Source: Owenia fusiformis
Lineage: Eukaryota > Annelida > Polychaeta > Sabellida > Oweniidae
Length of the DNA: 64,000 bases
Direction of reading: 5' to 3'
NCBI GenBank assembly: GCA_903813345.2
Contig: CAIIXF020000002.1
Span: 30,622,926 to 30,686,925 of the forward strand
Made by a program: the position numbers and the translations under genes. Below are positions 10,201-24,044 of the stretch, piece by piece (within the stretch, counting starts at the first letter, position 1; each line of letters opens with the position of its first letter). A model generated the notes under the pieces. It searched no databases and had not been told where the DNA came from. It worked only from the letters and a program-made list of their open reading frames with translations.

Positions 10201-11763
10201 ATGTTTGGGTTGAAGCATGTCTTTGTGGGAGACGAGATCTATCGACATACTCACACAGTTTGGGCCATAAATAAATTAGAAGTCGATTTTCTATCACCAT
10301 TTCAAAACCATGGTGGTTTGAAAACCCATAGTTTCCAATATTATCTAGATACCTACAACCAAACTAAAGCTTACCAGGAACTTAGAAATTGTACTAAACA
10401 GATTCAGATTAGATCTGATTTTCAAAGCCCAACTATATGCACACAACTTTACCACGTTAACCAATCCCAACTGTGCATGTGGATTACCTGAAACCCCAAA
10501 ACATGTCTTTTTTAGATGCCCTCAAAATTTTGCAAGCAGAACAATGTTCTTTAATAAAATCTCAACATACTTGGGTGCATCAAAAAGTTTTGCAATTTTG
10601 ACTCTATCGTAATTACTATATTGAGTTATGTCATAATATTCGGCACATACAATGATCATACATTTGTGGACATACCTGCAAAGTTTTGAGACTGGATCTT
10701 CATTTTTCAAGAAAATATGGTTGTCATAGTAATATAAGAAGCGACCTCATGGTTCAATGCAAGTTTATTATTACGCAATAAACAGAATAAATGACATCAA
10801 TTTGCCAACACCTTGTTTAGTCTCATATTAACAATTTTCTGCATATTAAAAAATTGTTCCCAAATTCCTATTATCAATTTTCTGCAAACATTGTTCTCAA
10901 ATTATTCAAAAAAATTGCTCCCAGCTGCCAAACATTGTTGATGTCTGTGGACCCAGTCTCTGAAGACAGCCTGAAATCCCCTGCTGATAAAACAGCCAAT
11001 CGCTTCCTCACGGCTGAGGCAAGTTCCTATTGGGTTTCAAAGCACATGCCCCTCAATCCCCTCTTCATATGACTGAACAAGAAGAAGTCGCATGGAAATG
11101 TGTCTGGGAGTAAGCTGCCTGTTGTTACACGCTCCCAATCCAGGTCCTCTTGAGCATCAATTGCCACCCTACTTGTATGGGGCCATGCGTTGTCCATATG
11201 GAAGTGGGGTTTGTAGCAGAAAGAGAAAATTTACTTGAAACAAAATGGCTGCCAGAATTCACAGGATTTCCCCACAATCTACATCACAATGTAAATCCAT
11301 ATGTCATAATAGCCTTGTGTGATGTCATCAGAACAATAAGAAATAGAAAAGGGGAATGAAAAGACACACAAACCTGTAATTTTGGTGACTGAATCATAAT
11401 AATAACAGAATATAATAGAATTTAAAATTAACATATTCTAGGTGGAACCGAGTACCCTCGGGTCCCGTTACCATAGCAACCATATCTTTTTACCCAATCA
11501 CAGATGAGCAACCAAATCGTTACACACTATGTATAAATATATGATCTATAATTGTGCCAAATTTCAAAGCAAAGCTAAATGTATAACTTGAGATAGTGTC
11601 AAAATTGCAAAACTTTTTGATGCACCCAAGTACAAACCAAACACTATCAAAAATGAAAATCAAATTATGCATTTCTTGAAATATGGAAGCAATGACCTTT
11701 CAATCCTTCAAAAGAAGGACCTATTTGAAAACGTTGCAAACTTTATCCAAGAAAATATGTAAT
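10201..11763 (+). mobile_element. Decayed LINE 3' portion, split by a foldback insertion
   Basis: The end of a non-LTR retrotransposon ORF2 is visible in pieces. Near 10460-10560 the frame gives CACGLPETPKHVFFRCP, the Cys/His motif (C-x-C...E-T..H....C) seen after the reverse transcriptase in many LINEs. From 11594 to 11763 the C-terminus continues (KLFDAPKYK..., LFENVANFIQENM) to tandem stops. Between them, the 37-bp start of the second piece occurs inverted at 10567-10604, and degenerate arms enclose about 1 kb. Frameshifts and stops make it inactive. Confidence 0.6.
10567..11631. repeat. Inverted-repeat insertion inside the LINE fragment
   Basis: The arm at 10567-10730 is an imperfect reverse complement of about 11450-11631. 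The outermost ~37 bp match almost perfectly and further in they diverge (gatatggttgctatggtaac against atatggttgtcatagtaa). The central frame reading PADKTANRFLTAEASSYW was not recognised. Confidence 0.45.
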
Positions 11764-14549
11764 AAGACCCCTTCCATAGTTTTTTGTATCATCCTCATCT
11801 CCCTTTTGCCCTCATGGAACCAATGACTCGACACCTAAATCTCATTCTTAGCCAGACACTCAAAGTTCTTTTATGCCACAATGGACAAAATGCTGTTCCT
11901 AATTGTATTAAATATATAATATGTACTTAAGCTTGGCCATTTAATGTTAATTTGAATATCATGAAATAAATAGTTTATCATATAAAAAAAATCTAGATAC
12001 ATATCCCCCCTAAAATGAGTGGTATGGATATGGCGAACTTTTTGAACACACGTTTCTCTTAAACCAGTCATAAAAAATCTAAAAATTTAACACATCGTCA
12101 ATTTAATTGTCATCTTTTGAATGATAACAATATAATTTGAAATATATATATATGTGGACCTTATTTACAAAAGGTGGAGTGAAGTATAGTACCTAGTTTG
12201 GTCAATAGAGGGAACATTAATCTGTCCCCGGGAGGATTTTCCCCGGGAATGTTACTATATGTGAGTAGTATAATCAACAAACGGCTCCCTTTTCAATCCC
12301 ATCATGCATGTCTTACTTCAAATATATACGTTTTCTGATTGGTGAATTTCTACTTGGGAATGCACCTAATTAGTTTTGGCATGCAGCTCAATTCGATATC
12401 AAAGAAATTGTAATCGAGCTAATTTGTGCGTCCCTCGGTTAGCTAACAGCAATCAAAATCATCTGTACACCCCAGCAATATTTTGGTTGATGGATAAATG
12501 AGAAATACGTTTTTACATGTGAGGTGACTATAGGATTGATAAACCTGGTAACATGAAACTGCATCATACTCCATTGTCTTTGTAACCAGACATATACAAC
12601 AGTTTTATATGTCTTTGTTGTAACATGAGGAATGTACTATGTAATATTTGTAAAGTGAAAATTAAAATACAATCATTCGATTTGTCACTAGCGGTAATTT
12701 AGCAGATGTACAATGTATTATGATTGGTCTCAAACCCAGGGGCTCCAAGGGGGAAAGATGAAACATTTATTCAAAGTTGATGAGGTCCCCGATGAGGTCT
12801 CGCAAAAACAAATGTAATATTTGACATTTATCCTTTAGAAATAACGTAGTGTTACTACTTGGTGTTACTATAGCTGTACCATCGATTCTGTGAATAAGGT
12901 ACGAATGAAATTGTGGTCCAATACATTATTTTAAGGGATCGAGTACCTCTGATCAATGTTACACTCCCGGGGTTACAATCACATTCAATTTTCAACATTT
13001 GCAAAAGCAAAAAGGGAACGCCGCATTTGCAAAAGTATTGATATTATGATTTCTCTCATGCGTCGGACAAGAATATCGTCTGGTTCCAGTGAAGTTCCAG
13101 TGAAGATGACCCACTACGGGGCGGTCCTGATAAAATCAAGAGGGGCAAACCGATGAAAATAATTATTGGCCTCTGTACTAGATCCGATCATCGGGTTATT
13201 AGCCGAACAGACAATTACAAATGAACGGGTACTTTGAAAAAAGGACAGGCGAATGGACACATTTTCTATAATTTATTTTAAAATTTGTTTTTAAAAGGAT
13301 ACATTATTTTTCAATATCATACATCCCATATAGGTTTGACAGCCTTAACTCCCCAACGGGTTTCTTTATTTTCTGCACCTCCGAACTGTCCCAATATGTT
13401 TGGAGAAGATATCAATTTTGCGTTCCATAAAGTTAAATTCAATTTTCTCTTTATTAACTTATATATTTGTTAGAACTTCGGATGGATGCATATTCTGCAC
13501 GTTACATGATTTGTGGCAATTTCCCACTAATTGTAAATGGCGAAAACTTAGAAAAGTGAGGAATTGGACATCTGCAGCCCTACAAATATTTTTTTCTCTT
13601 CACAATTCAAACATGAAAAGGCTTTAACACGTAGACCAATAGAAGGGGCTAAAGGTAGCTAATTTTGCGGAGACGAGTGTACTACTGAAATTAAAAGCTC
13701 ATATTTATTGTTTCACAACTATTTCTAGTTACTTTGACGTAATGTTACGAAATAGAGGAGGTTGACTATTCTCATTCTGTAAGCTGTTTTCTATCTTTAA
13801 ACACATGTCCTGAATGTCATACGTTAAGCTCCATATTATACTTTTGTACCAAGGAACGCAATCTAGTCGGAATTAAAAAATGCCTCCGGTTTGGAATTTT
13901 TGGTTTAAATGAAGCTGTAATTTATTCATTTAGTCCCTCGCTTTTAAACCTTGGCGGAATAACACAGGCAGCCAGGATTAAATCAAATGACAAAACGAAA
14001 CGATCGTGCGTAATCAGATCTCATCATTTGTAGTTGAAATTAATAAAGTGGGGCATTGTACAATGAAGGACAGATTTCGACGCATGTCTTTCATGGGAGT
14101 AGTTGTGAGTGTTCGGCAGTGTTCGTCATGTGTGTTAAAAACTCCCTTTAAAATGGAGGATAACGTTTTCTGCATCGGGTCCGTCACAAAGCTCGAACAT
14201 TTACAACGATGTGTTATTCGAGAATACAATGTACCATCAGAGTTTGTGAATTGTTGATAGAAATGTGTGTTTACAGAGAAACATCTCTCCAGCAGAAATT
14301 CCAAAACGCAATTTCGCAAGAAAATATTTTAAAAATGCAAGAAAATAATGCAGTGAATGCATCAGTTAAAAAACATTAAAAATAGTTTCATAGCATACCG
14401 TTAATCGAGTGATTGACTGATCATAACTAATATATTTAAGAAAATGAACATATTAACGAACAAATAGTTCAGACGACTTTACTTGTTAAGTAGACAGAAC
14501 TTCAAAAAGCGGTTAGAATCTGTACTTCTAAAACGTTCCAAGGGGGAGT
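11764..14549. other. 2.8 kb without recognised genes
   Basis: Just after the LINE stop there is a 3' UTR-like tail. At about 12150-12260 lies a repeat with a palindromic CCCCGGGA core, which recurs inverted at 23461-23560. Overlapping open frames on both strands at 14006-14319 (up to 101 codons) have no start context, splice signals or motif I know, and I do not call them genes. Confidence 0.5.
12150..12260 (+). repeat. Dispersed ~110-bp repeat, copy 1
   Basis: Shares aaaggtggagtg, ggtcaatagaggga and tgtccccgggaggattttcc with the reverse complement of 23461-23560. The core has paired CCCCGGG boxes. Confidence 0.6.
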
Positions 14550-15330
14550 ATGTATCGGGTGGTCCACGATTGTGTTGTGTGGTTGCCCGGTTGTGGTTGT
14601 CTCTATTTAGAGAAGCTTAGTTGGATATACTGATATCACCGTTTCATAGGTTGTGCCTGGTTGTGTTTTGATTGTTTGATTTAATCGAGTTTAATTAATT
14701 GGGTATTTGGTTAAGCCTGGTTGTGTTATGGTAGGGTTTTTGTCAGGTAGTGCCTAAATGAATTAGTTAAATGATAGGTTGAGTTGAGTTTAATCATGTT
14801 GATTGTGTTGGGTTGGTTTATTATTGGGTTGTGCTCGATTGTGTTGTAGTAGTTTGACAGCGCAGTAGGAATTGTGGCTCTTTGTCTGGTTGAATCTGGT
14901 TGTAATGTGTTTTGGCGCATTGGGTTACGTAAGTTTTATAATGGGTTGTGTTGTGAATGTATAATATTGGTCGGGTAGCAGGTTGTGCCCAGTTCGGTGA
15001 GGCATTTGGCTGTGTCCATCTGTGTGATTGTTTTTTTGTTTTTTTCAACATATTATTTATTTCCTTCATAATCAAAAATACACAAAATATCTACTACCAA
15101 TCGCCATAGGTGGTTGGTGTTATCTCAAGTTGGATGAGAATTTGTTGTGCATATTGGTATTTTAGATTGGTTGTATTTTATTGGTTGTGCCTGATTGTGT
15201 TGTGTCAGTTTGACAGTCGGTTTTCTTTAAGTGTTTTTGTCTGGTATTGGTTTCCTGTCACATTGTGCCCCATTGCGTCATACTAATTTTATAATGGATT
15301 GTGTTCTGTTGTTGCCATTCAGTGATGGTC
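14550..15330. repeat. GT-rich tandem repeat, unit about 360 bp
   Basis: ggttgtgctcgattgtgttg at about 14826 recurs as ggttgtgcctgattgtgttg at about 15184. attttataatgg...tgtgtt blocks recur at the same ~360-bp spacing. The second unit resumes at 16128 after the LINE fragment. G/T-biased on this strand. Confidence 0.6.
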
Positions 15331-15339
15331 ACAAACATA

Positions 15340-16125
15340 AAATACAGGAAAACTTTCCTTTTAGGAAATAATAAATGAATTAAATTAGAAGAGATGAAAA
15401 CAAATATGCTATATGATATATTGATAAAAAGTAAACAAGAAGGAAATGTTTTAGAAAAACATTGGAGTAATATTTTTAGTATTCCTCATGATAAAACGTT
15501 TTATGCTAAAATATATTCTTTGAAAATAACAAACATGAAATGCAAAAAGTATGCTGAATTCAACTTTAAATTATTTCACAACATTTTTGCATGTAGATGG
15601 AACTCTAATATAAACCAAAATTGTTCAAAATTTAATATAATTCAAAATACAAAACATCTTAATTTTGAATGTAAGCAAGTAGAAACACTATGGAAGGATG
15701 TGGAAAAAATATTGAAATGTAAAATACTCTGGAAACATTTTATTCTGGGTTTGTATTTCATGGAAAGTGATATTATATAGCATTTAGAAATTTAATACTT
15801 ACTATTTATATAGATTACACAATATATTCAACATGGGTAAAATTGTCGGAAGAAACGAATAAATATGAAAATGGCAACTTCAAATCAAAAATTGCATCTA
15901 ATTTAAAGATCTACGCAAACTGTGTAAATGAAAACGAAAAAGTAAATCATTATTTAGATCAATTTATTGAGAAAAATTATATCATAAATATGTTTTTTTT
16001 GAAGAAGTTCTATATATTAAAATGTTCTATGTATTTGTAGAAATTGCATGTATTTTTGTATGCTTTTGAAAGTTTTTGTTTTGTAAACATTATGTTGAAA
16101 TAAATGTTGGAAAAAAAGTCACGCA
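15340..16125 (+). mobile_element. 5'-truncated LINE inserted in the GT-rich repeat
   Basis: The 128-codon frame 15394-15780 resembles a LINE ORF2 C-terminus: FNFKLFHNIFACRWNSNINQ, then C...NTKHLNFEC...ETLWKDVEKIL. A second frame (15843-16040) follows after a stop. The 3' end reads aaataaatgttggaaaaaaa, an A-tail. The flanking GT-rich unit continues at once on the other side, showing the insertion. Clade is probably Tx1/L1-like, by resemblance to the element at 39682-44552. Confidence 0.65.
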
Positions 16126-16195
16126 GTGCTGGTTGGGTACCAGGTTTTGCCAAGTCGGGTGAGGTATCTGGTTGTGTCTGATTTTATTGACAATG
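16126..16195. repeat. Remainder of the second GT-rich unit
   Basis: ggttgggtaccaggttttgc and gtgaggtatctggttgtgtc match about 14968-15020, placing this immediately after the LINE in the interrupted unit. Confidence 0.6.
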
Positions 16196-19100
16196 TGTAG
16201 TTGGTGTTGTTTCCAGTTAAAGAAGGTTTTTATCGTACCTAAAAAAGGTATGATATTGTCGGGCGGGGGCGGGCGGGTGAGCTCTCACTTTCTTGTTATC
16301 ACGATTCCAGGAAAATCATTAGACAGATTTACTTTAAATTTCATACATATTACATGGTAAGAAGTTCTAGAGCTGATTAACCTTTCGGCGGCCATCTTGC
16401 ATTCTGGTGGCCATCTTAGAAGTTTTTAGATAGAAGGTATGCAACACATATGTTGGATATGTTGGATTGTGGCTATTTTCTGAGGAATTAGGCAGGTTCA
16501 TGATAGGCCAATGCATTACCTCAAGGACAAACACTCATAGAGGTGATAAAATAATTTGGACTTTGAGACAGGGCAGGTGCTAACACCCCGCCAATATTTT
16601 TTTTGAAATCTTGTCCTGATTTTATGCACTTTCTGATGACGTACGCGGTTTTCTGTTATTCAATGAATCCCAGAAAAACAAAACAATGCCAATTTTGTTT
16701 TTTACACGTTGATTCTTCAAAACAGGAGAATGTACTTCCACAGGGTAACCAATAACTATCGACAATGATGCTCCCATTTGAAGATGTTTCAATAGTACAA
16801 CATGAAAAATATGCAAACATAAGTTCCCAATTTTATTATATAGAGGCATGATGCATGTCACAATATATAGACGTGTCGCAAAAAGGTGGCGCATTTGTTT
16901 TTTAGGGGTATCGTGTGAATGTAACTTTGATTCCCCGGATTATAAAATAATATTCTAATTAAAGTTGTATATCATTTTAAAGCTGTTTCGATGAAGTTTT
17001 TAGATCAACTACACTCCGTTCACAATTCTTGCGCGTTCTTTTTTAAAAAAGAGTTTTTTACCAAAACATCTGGCAAATATTCCCTGTTGACACGTTACAT
17101 TTTGAATTATTTTTCGTCTTTAAACGCTCATAACTCAAACAATATATGACTATTATACTTATTTTTCGTCTTGATAAAGGTAGATAGAAGTTTTATTTCA
17201 AAGGATGAATTTTGGTAAGCGTCCCATATTGTGACGTCATAGAGTTTGAAAAATAGAATCTGTTGACAGCGACCTTTTCTGCTCATTTTTTTGTTCCTTC
17301 AACTTTTCAGGTGTACATTAAACAAAAAATACGAGATCAATTTTTAATAAATCATACATGATTATTTTGCTCCTAAACTCTAGTTTATTAATAAATAGTT
17401 GATTTTGTTCGCAAAAGTATGTGTTTTCTGTTGTATGTGGAAAAGTGGAGGACGAAAGGTTTTCAAAATTCATCAAAATAGGGCTAATTTACGCCATTCG
17501 CCTATTTTCAAGCACAGCAACACGTATATTTATTTCACCTTAAATATCAATTGATTCGTGTTTTATGATGCTCCTAGCCCATTAACAATATATATATGAT
17601 ATCAGAGTTATTCGTCTAAAATGTTTTGAGATAGAGAGGTAAATGTGGAGGACGAAAGGATTTTCATTTGTGTACATTTTTCTCAAAAACGTCACATTCT
17701 ACCACGTTAAAAGCGAGGATCCTCTGGATTACGCCACAAAATGTGTAACAATGCGTGCGCGAGCTTTTTGCGATACATCATATGATTTGGCGATGACTTT
17801 AGTAATATAGGGGTAGGGTACCTGGAGCAAGTGACATTTACCTGCTGATCGTCATTATATTTTATATTTACGTTGTTTATTTTCTTGGCACAGCTGTTCA
17901 TTGATTGATCTAAAATAGAGCAATTTTCTGAGATTTAATGTATTCTATGAAAAATTAATTCTATGAATGTTTAATATATTGTTATGATGACAACATATGT
18001 TTATTGTTGACAAGATTACGAGTCATTATACCACGAGTGGCAAAACATGTTGTTGCCAGGGTAGCCATATTGCAAAGGTATCAAAATGGATAAAAAATCG
18101 TCAATAGCAAAAAAATGAATCAGACAGAGAACATTGATACAAGACTGTGTAAAGGATAACCCAGCTATGAGTACATTTCTTGAGAAATGCCTATGGGGAC
18201 TCTATTATGTCTGAGCAAAGAGTGTATACTTGCTGGCACGAGAAGTTCAAGGGTGGTCGAGTCAAACCAGAGAATTATCCAAGTGGCCGACCAGTGGCAG
18301 ACAGATCAGATCATGTTCCATCATGAGTGGGATGGGATGCATAGAGAATGTGTCCGTAAAGATGGTGCTTATTTTGAACATGAGCAGTGACTTGGCGTTC
18401 AATAGCATTTTGTGAATGAATTGTCCTGTTTAACAGGACAAGGAGTCGCTTAGATTGACCAAATATTATTCGATGGAACCCTGATATTGTCTGTTTGTTT
18501 TAAGACGATGGCCGTGGTCCGCCTACCCAATACAAGCTAGGGTTGCCATGACAACTGCAAATGCAAATAAGTTGCAGCGATTGTCAGTGTACAATGAATG
18601 AATGGGAGAATCATTGTCACAACTTATTGATCACCCTGTATTGCATAGATGATATATTTTTTTGTGTCACTTCCTGTGATCAAATGTGTTACTTTGCTTC
18701 TCTCCTCAGTTTGTGTGAGGGGGGAGGATGGTTGTTTGTGAAAGTGTATGGCTTCCGAATGCCTATATGGATTTTTATGTCTACTAGTTTTATACGCAAC
18801 TATTTACTGGCATTATTTCGTATTAGACATTATGTATGCTCGAGATTAGATTCTACATTAGAGTGAAATAAAAAAGGTATGATGGATTCCACTTAATCTT
18901 GATATACAGTGATTCACTGTTTAGATTGTACGTACTCCTTTGGAACTAATACATTGATTTAAAAAATACATTAATAAATATACTTATAAGGGCATATTTT
19001 AAAATATAATGAATACACACTTGGTGCAATCTTAATATTCTCAGAAGAAAATTCTACCTGTAACAAAATTGTTTGCGTATTTTGTAGCATAATGGAGTCA

Positions 19101-21604
19101 CAGAATTTATGACCACTATCTCAGCCTATCTGAGTTAAGACTCATAAAATTAAATATTCTACAAAGTATACTTTTACACTGAATTAGTTATTATAAACCT
19201 AGAAATCGTTCATTTTGAAAGTGATTTAATAAAATTAAAAAGTGACCCTAATAGCCGCAGATTCAGATGCGTTTAAAATTACGTACTTCAAAAAACGTAC
19301 TGCAAAACAAAATTATCGAAATACCATATTTGTAAACGTAATGAAATACTAATACGAGTACGTTTTAGCTAACCCAAGATTAGGGGAACCCCAAGAGCTT
19401 AGACGATACCAAACATAATTGCGTCTTTTGCTTGCCACCTTCATATGACATTGTTTAAATTCTCCAGAAATGAACATAAAATTATTCGAATCATATAAAA
19501 ATTCTGAGGCCGCCATTTTGTGTAGATTTTGACCATCAGAAACAAATTTACATTATAAGCGTATGTCATCTTTGAACTCTGGGATTATTCCCGGGGGTTT
19601 CACTCCAATATCCCCCTCTTTAGCTAACCAGTTGTGCGAAACCTCTCCATTATATCTATGATTCTGTTCGCCAGAATCGACCATTTATCCGGTTCGCGAG
19701 ACAGCGTTTAGTAGATTCGTTCATATGCCGGGACTCCTTAAGATTCGGCGGCGATTTAAATATCGCGGCTATTACCAGGTTACTCATAGATCAGAAGAAC
19801 TAAGAAAGACTATTTTTAATGAACGCATGTCCTTTAAATCACTGAAAACGGCTAAAGTGTGAAACAAATTTTGTTAAAAATTCAAAAAAGCATGAAAATG
19901 ATTTTTTCAAATAGACATGCAGTATGTATCTGTATACATTTATACACACGTTACCCAAAGCATTGAGGAAATTTCCAAGGAACAATAGGTGGAATTTCAA
20001 ATTGAAATTAGGGCCCGTCTCAAACTTGACGATTTTCACATTTTCAGTCCGTGATTTATATGCCAAGATATTCACATTAGAATGCAACATTTTCAAAAAA
20101 TCAAGGACTTTCCTTATGCTACTCTACTGTCCTTTAAAATCACAAATGAATTTTGACAACAAGCATTTTCCTTTTGATGTGCATCACTTGTCAACATGAA
20201 ATATCCGAATTCATAATTTTTCTCGATTTTTTTCATACGTTTTGTTTTTAATTTGAGCAAAATTGAAAGGGGTCGACCCTATTGGAACTATTGGCTCCAT
20301 TCTCGAAGCGTGCATTTTGTGTTTCTGATTTCTTTTTGCTAGTCGGTTGGCGATATATTTCGAAAATGAGAGTACTTTTTGCATTGCTTGCCTTACATTT
20401 TCTTTAATATTCTCGGGCATTGCTTAGTCTTTGCTTTTCTCCGTCTCTTTTCCTACGAATTGCGTTTCGCGAAGGCATATTGAATATTACAGATCATATA
20501 CAGATCGTGCAAATGGAATTCAAGGAAATAAAAATTAATTATAACACAAAAACATCATTGAAACGCTTTAATCGTTCATATTACTTAACTGGAGTTTTCG
20601 GTTTATGTTGTTCTCCATTAGTTATAATTGCATTCATTGAAAAGAAAACAGAATGCAAATATTAAGGGACTTTTTGATTGAATTCAGCGATCCCCGGGAA
20701 CACACTGAGCGAAACGTCATTTACTGAGGGTCAGCTATTTTGGGCTTTAATGGTCTTCATTTAACATTTTTTGTTATGACTTTTCCGATAAATTATGCTT
20801 ATGGAATTCCCAAATAACAAGTGTCATTTGCTTGCATGTCACGTATTATTGTAAAGACGTATAAAATGCAAAAAGCACATTTACAGAAGGGCAAATTCGT
20901 TAGCTGTTATCGTTTTCTCGTCTATGAGTTGATCTTTATGCGTAATTACTGAATAACTGTTAAACATGTGTTTTAAGAATATGGGTCATCATACAAAATT
21001 AAACCAATTCATCTGGGATTTATAAAAATGGCTAATTACTGCTTTGAGTTCAATGCTATAACCGTGACGTTTTTCACGCGTGACGATTGTCACAGTTTCG
21101 CACTATATCAGTTCATAGATGGGGTAATGCTGGTTATTTCGAAAATCCCTTTATGTTATGATGGAGTGGACATATTGTTTTCTTGAAAATTGCCCCATTT
21201 CCAACAAGACTACTGTCAATATATGAGTAACATCATGGTCGTTTTTCACAAGCAAAACGGTGATTTTTCAGAATTTTTCAGATCATGTTCATTATAATCC
21301 AATCACAACTATTACCACGATTTGTAACACGATGGTCTGATAAACTGAACTAAATACTTTAAAACTTTATAACGACCGTGACGTTTTTCACAGAATAAAT
21401 TTTACACTTACTACAGGATAATGGGTATATATAATCGGTAGAAGGTGAGAAGCAAATACACTGCTGTCATCACACTATGACTGTATTGTTTTCATGCCAA
21501 CAGAACCAAAATGAATAGATGCGACCCCTTATAACTGAGATATGACATGTTTTCACAGGCATGTTGTCCCGTTTCATCAACAAATTCACGAAATTCACAA
21601 CTTA
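16196..21604. other. 5.4 kb without recognised genes
   Basis: AT-rich sequence with a short GC-rich patch (gggcgggggcgggcggg, about 16260), two copies of gtggaggacgaaagg (about 17443 and 17645) and one copy of a dispersed repeat at 19730-19820. Imperfect GTGACGTTTTTCAC words occur near 21065, 21238 and 21375. Open frames up to 101 codons (18187-18866, 19839-20199) show no recognisable domain or splice context. Confidence 0.5.
19730..19820 (+). repeat. Dispersed repeat, copy 1
   Basis: gattcggcggcgatttaaat, atcgcggctattaccaggtt and tttaatgaacgca recur at 22273-22365 in the same orientation with substitutions. Confidence 0.5.
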
Positions 21605-22050
21605 GGCCATAAGAAGTAGATTCTTTGTTTTGCGTCCTGGCAAAATCCAAATCATGCAAGGGTACAAGGAAAACAAACACAAACTCAAGAACAAGAAAAA
21701 ACACAAACTTGTTTGCTGAGAAATGTATACATGTTATGGGCATAAAAAGGGATGACATACCAATTTGCAGTGATTACAAACACATATCTATTCATTTATA
21801 CAATAAATAAACATAGCTATTATTCAAGGGTAAAAAATAAGAAAATACACAATGTATGCCAAAGTAATTATAACACTGTCAATTTTGACGCCGTCAAATT
21901 ATCCACCATTTCATCTGATTCTGATTGAACAAAATGCGATGGTACTTGCAGACCCTTGTGATTGCTATTTGGATGTGTTTGTTTTTTTCTAATTTACTCA
22001 AAATCGTGCATACAAGGGGACGCAAAACAAAGAATCTACTTCTTATGGCC
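21605..22050. mobile_element. 446-bp MITE, PIF/Harbinger-like
   Basis: The 33-bp terminal inverted repeats are perfect (21605-21637 and 22018-22050) and begin GGCCATAAGAAG. TTA flanks both ends (21602-21604 and 22051-22053), the 3-bp TWA target duplication expected of PIF/Harbinger. No transposase is present, so it would be mobilised in trans. Confidence 0.8.
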
Positions 22051-22053
22051 TTA

Positions 22054-23072
22054 TTCGCGAGTTATCAAAGCTATTTACAACCGGAATGATCAATACGTAT
22101 GCTGACCGAATTTAGATAAAATACATATAACAATGAAAAAAAATCATTTTCGTTTTAGCTATTTTCAATTACATAAAATATACCCATTTTTAACATTTAT
22201 TGGTTTTGAATGAAATGACATAGATTTCAAAGCTATTTAGAAACTCCTCTAACCCCTAGGTTGTGTTAGTGGAATCGTTCGGATTCGGCGGAGTTTTAAA
22301 TATCGCGGTTATTACCAGGGCTACTCAGATGAATTAAGATTGACCAGTTTTGATGAACGCAGATATTTGCTATATTGGAACTTTTAATAAATATTGGCAG
22401 GTTATTATTTAATGTCACTTTTTGTAATGAACAAAATGCTTGCTGAATGAGTAGCTATTTAAAATCATGAAAGCGTCCTAAGTATATATCACATATTTCA
22501 TTGCATGTTTTACTGATCTTTTAACTGTTTTTGAATATTTTTAACTAAATGAAAATATATACGGTAACAAAATTAATTAAATACGCGCTGTGTTTTGAAC
22601 TTTATTAGGAATTACATTAAATTTTGTAAAATTGTCTTTTCCTGCCGTGGGAAGCTACGCCTTTTCCATCTCCACCTCCGGGACGCTATGCAAACTGTAT
22701 ACGTCATTCTCATGAAGTTTAACTGATTTATCTTTGTGGAGTATTGGATTCAGTAGTATTCGATTTCGGTCTAATCATGGGTTTTCGAGTATTGGGGCTC
22801 GAACAAGGGCAGCAATACTTCATATATATTATGTTGAGGACGGGGGTTCGTCCAGATGAAACACACAATGCAGGAAGATCATACCGCCGTATTCTGCATT
22901 AACCGATATATTTGCTTGAATTCTGCTCCAAGTCAGATCAAAGAATGCGTTCATAGCGTACCAATTGTACTTATATACTGTATACGTAAATCGTGAAATT
23001 AACGGGCATATCAGGAGTTCTACGATTGTTCACCGTACTTTAGTTTTAATACGCCTATGTTTGTTATCATCC
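22054..23072. other. 1 kb without recognised genes
   Basis: Holds the second copy of a dispersed repeat (22273-22365, gattcggcggagttttaaat) and AT-rich sequence. No coding signal seen. Confidence 0.5.
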
Positions 23073-23257
23073 CACTGGCGGATCCAGATCCAGATCCATC
23101 TTGCAACCCCCCCCCCTTTTTTTAGGACCCCAAAAATTGTTTTGCTCGAAAATAATTACATATGGCCTTAAAAATGAGTCTTTTTGGGCATGATATGGCA
23201 TTTTTAGGCCAAATTTTCTAAGAATGGGGTTTAAATTTTCATCTGGATCCGCCAGTG
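23073..23257. mobile_element. 185-bp MITE with TIR CACTGGCGGATCCAGAT
   Basis: Perfect 17-bp terminal inverted repeats, with a poly-C run just inside the left end. The ends resemble hAT-type miniature elements with GGGGCGGATCCA-like ends. I could not find a convincing 8-bp target duplication, so the superfamily is tentative. The frame read through it on the minus strand is not a gene. Confidence 0.6.
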
Positions 23258-24044
23258 TGGTCAAAGTTGTTAAATCCAAAAAGACCAAATAATTGCGATA
23301 TTGAATGTGCAACTTATTACAGTACACCTCTCCCGATGAGTGACACGTGTTGCTAAAAACTATCCAATCCTGCACATAGAACGCATGCATGATACAAAAA
23401 ATGCTGGGATTGAAATTGTATCGTAGTGTAAGCCAATTTAGTGACCGAATTACTCAGTTGGAGTAACAATTCCCGGGGAAACTTTCCCGGGGACAGATAA
23501 CTATTCCCTCTATTGACTAAACCAGGTACTACTACTCCACTCCACCTTTTGAAAATAACTAACTCATATATATTTTCATCTATATTGTTTTAGAAAACAC
23601 ATCAAACACTTGTTTTGATCTTGGTATGATGTTTCCAGAGTGAAATGAGACATCTTTCCGAACCTCAATGGAACAAACCGACATAAACACAACATAAATT
23701 TTGGTTCATTTCAAAAAAGTATATTGTTAATGAAATAAAAGGTTTATCTTGATTTTCATCTATTTTGGGGGGATTTTGTTTTAATTTTTTGAATACTTTT
23801 TTAAAATCAGCCCAAAACAAAAAATTCCTTTGTATAACTATAATATTGAGAGGCCTAAAATTATGTTGTATGCTATTTTGTTCCGACAAGGTTCGGAAAT
23901 ACATTTTATTTCATAGCGCATGAGTGATGGATTTTGTTCATTCTGTGATGCAAAAAGAAGGACACTGTTCAACACAGAATTTTGAAATGTATTCGTTTTA
24001 ATGATGAGCGCCAATCACTTTATTTTAGTATAAGACAGAAATGT
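23258..24044. other. Intergenic, with a dispersed repeat at 23461-23560
   Basis: 23461-23560 is the reverse complement, with substitutions, of 12150-12260 (CCCCGGG boxes). Otherwise AT-rich, no gene seen. Confidence 0.5.

Noticed and set aside
14006-14319. Overlapping frames of 83 and 101 codons on opposite strands
   Set aside because: No recognised motif, no splice-site support and mutual overlap. Kept only as a note.
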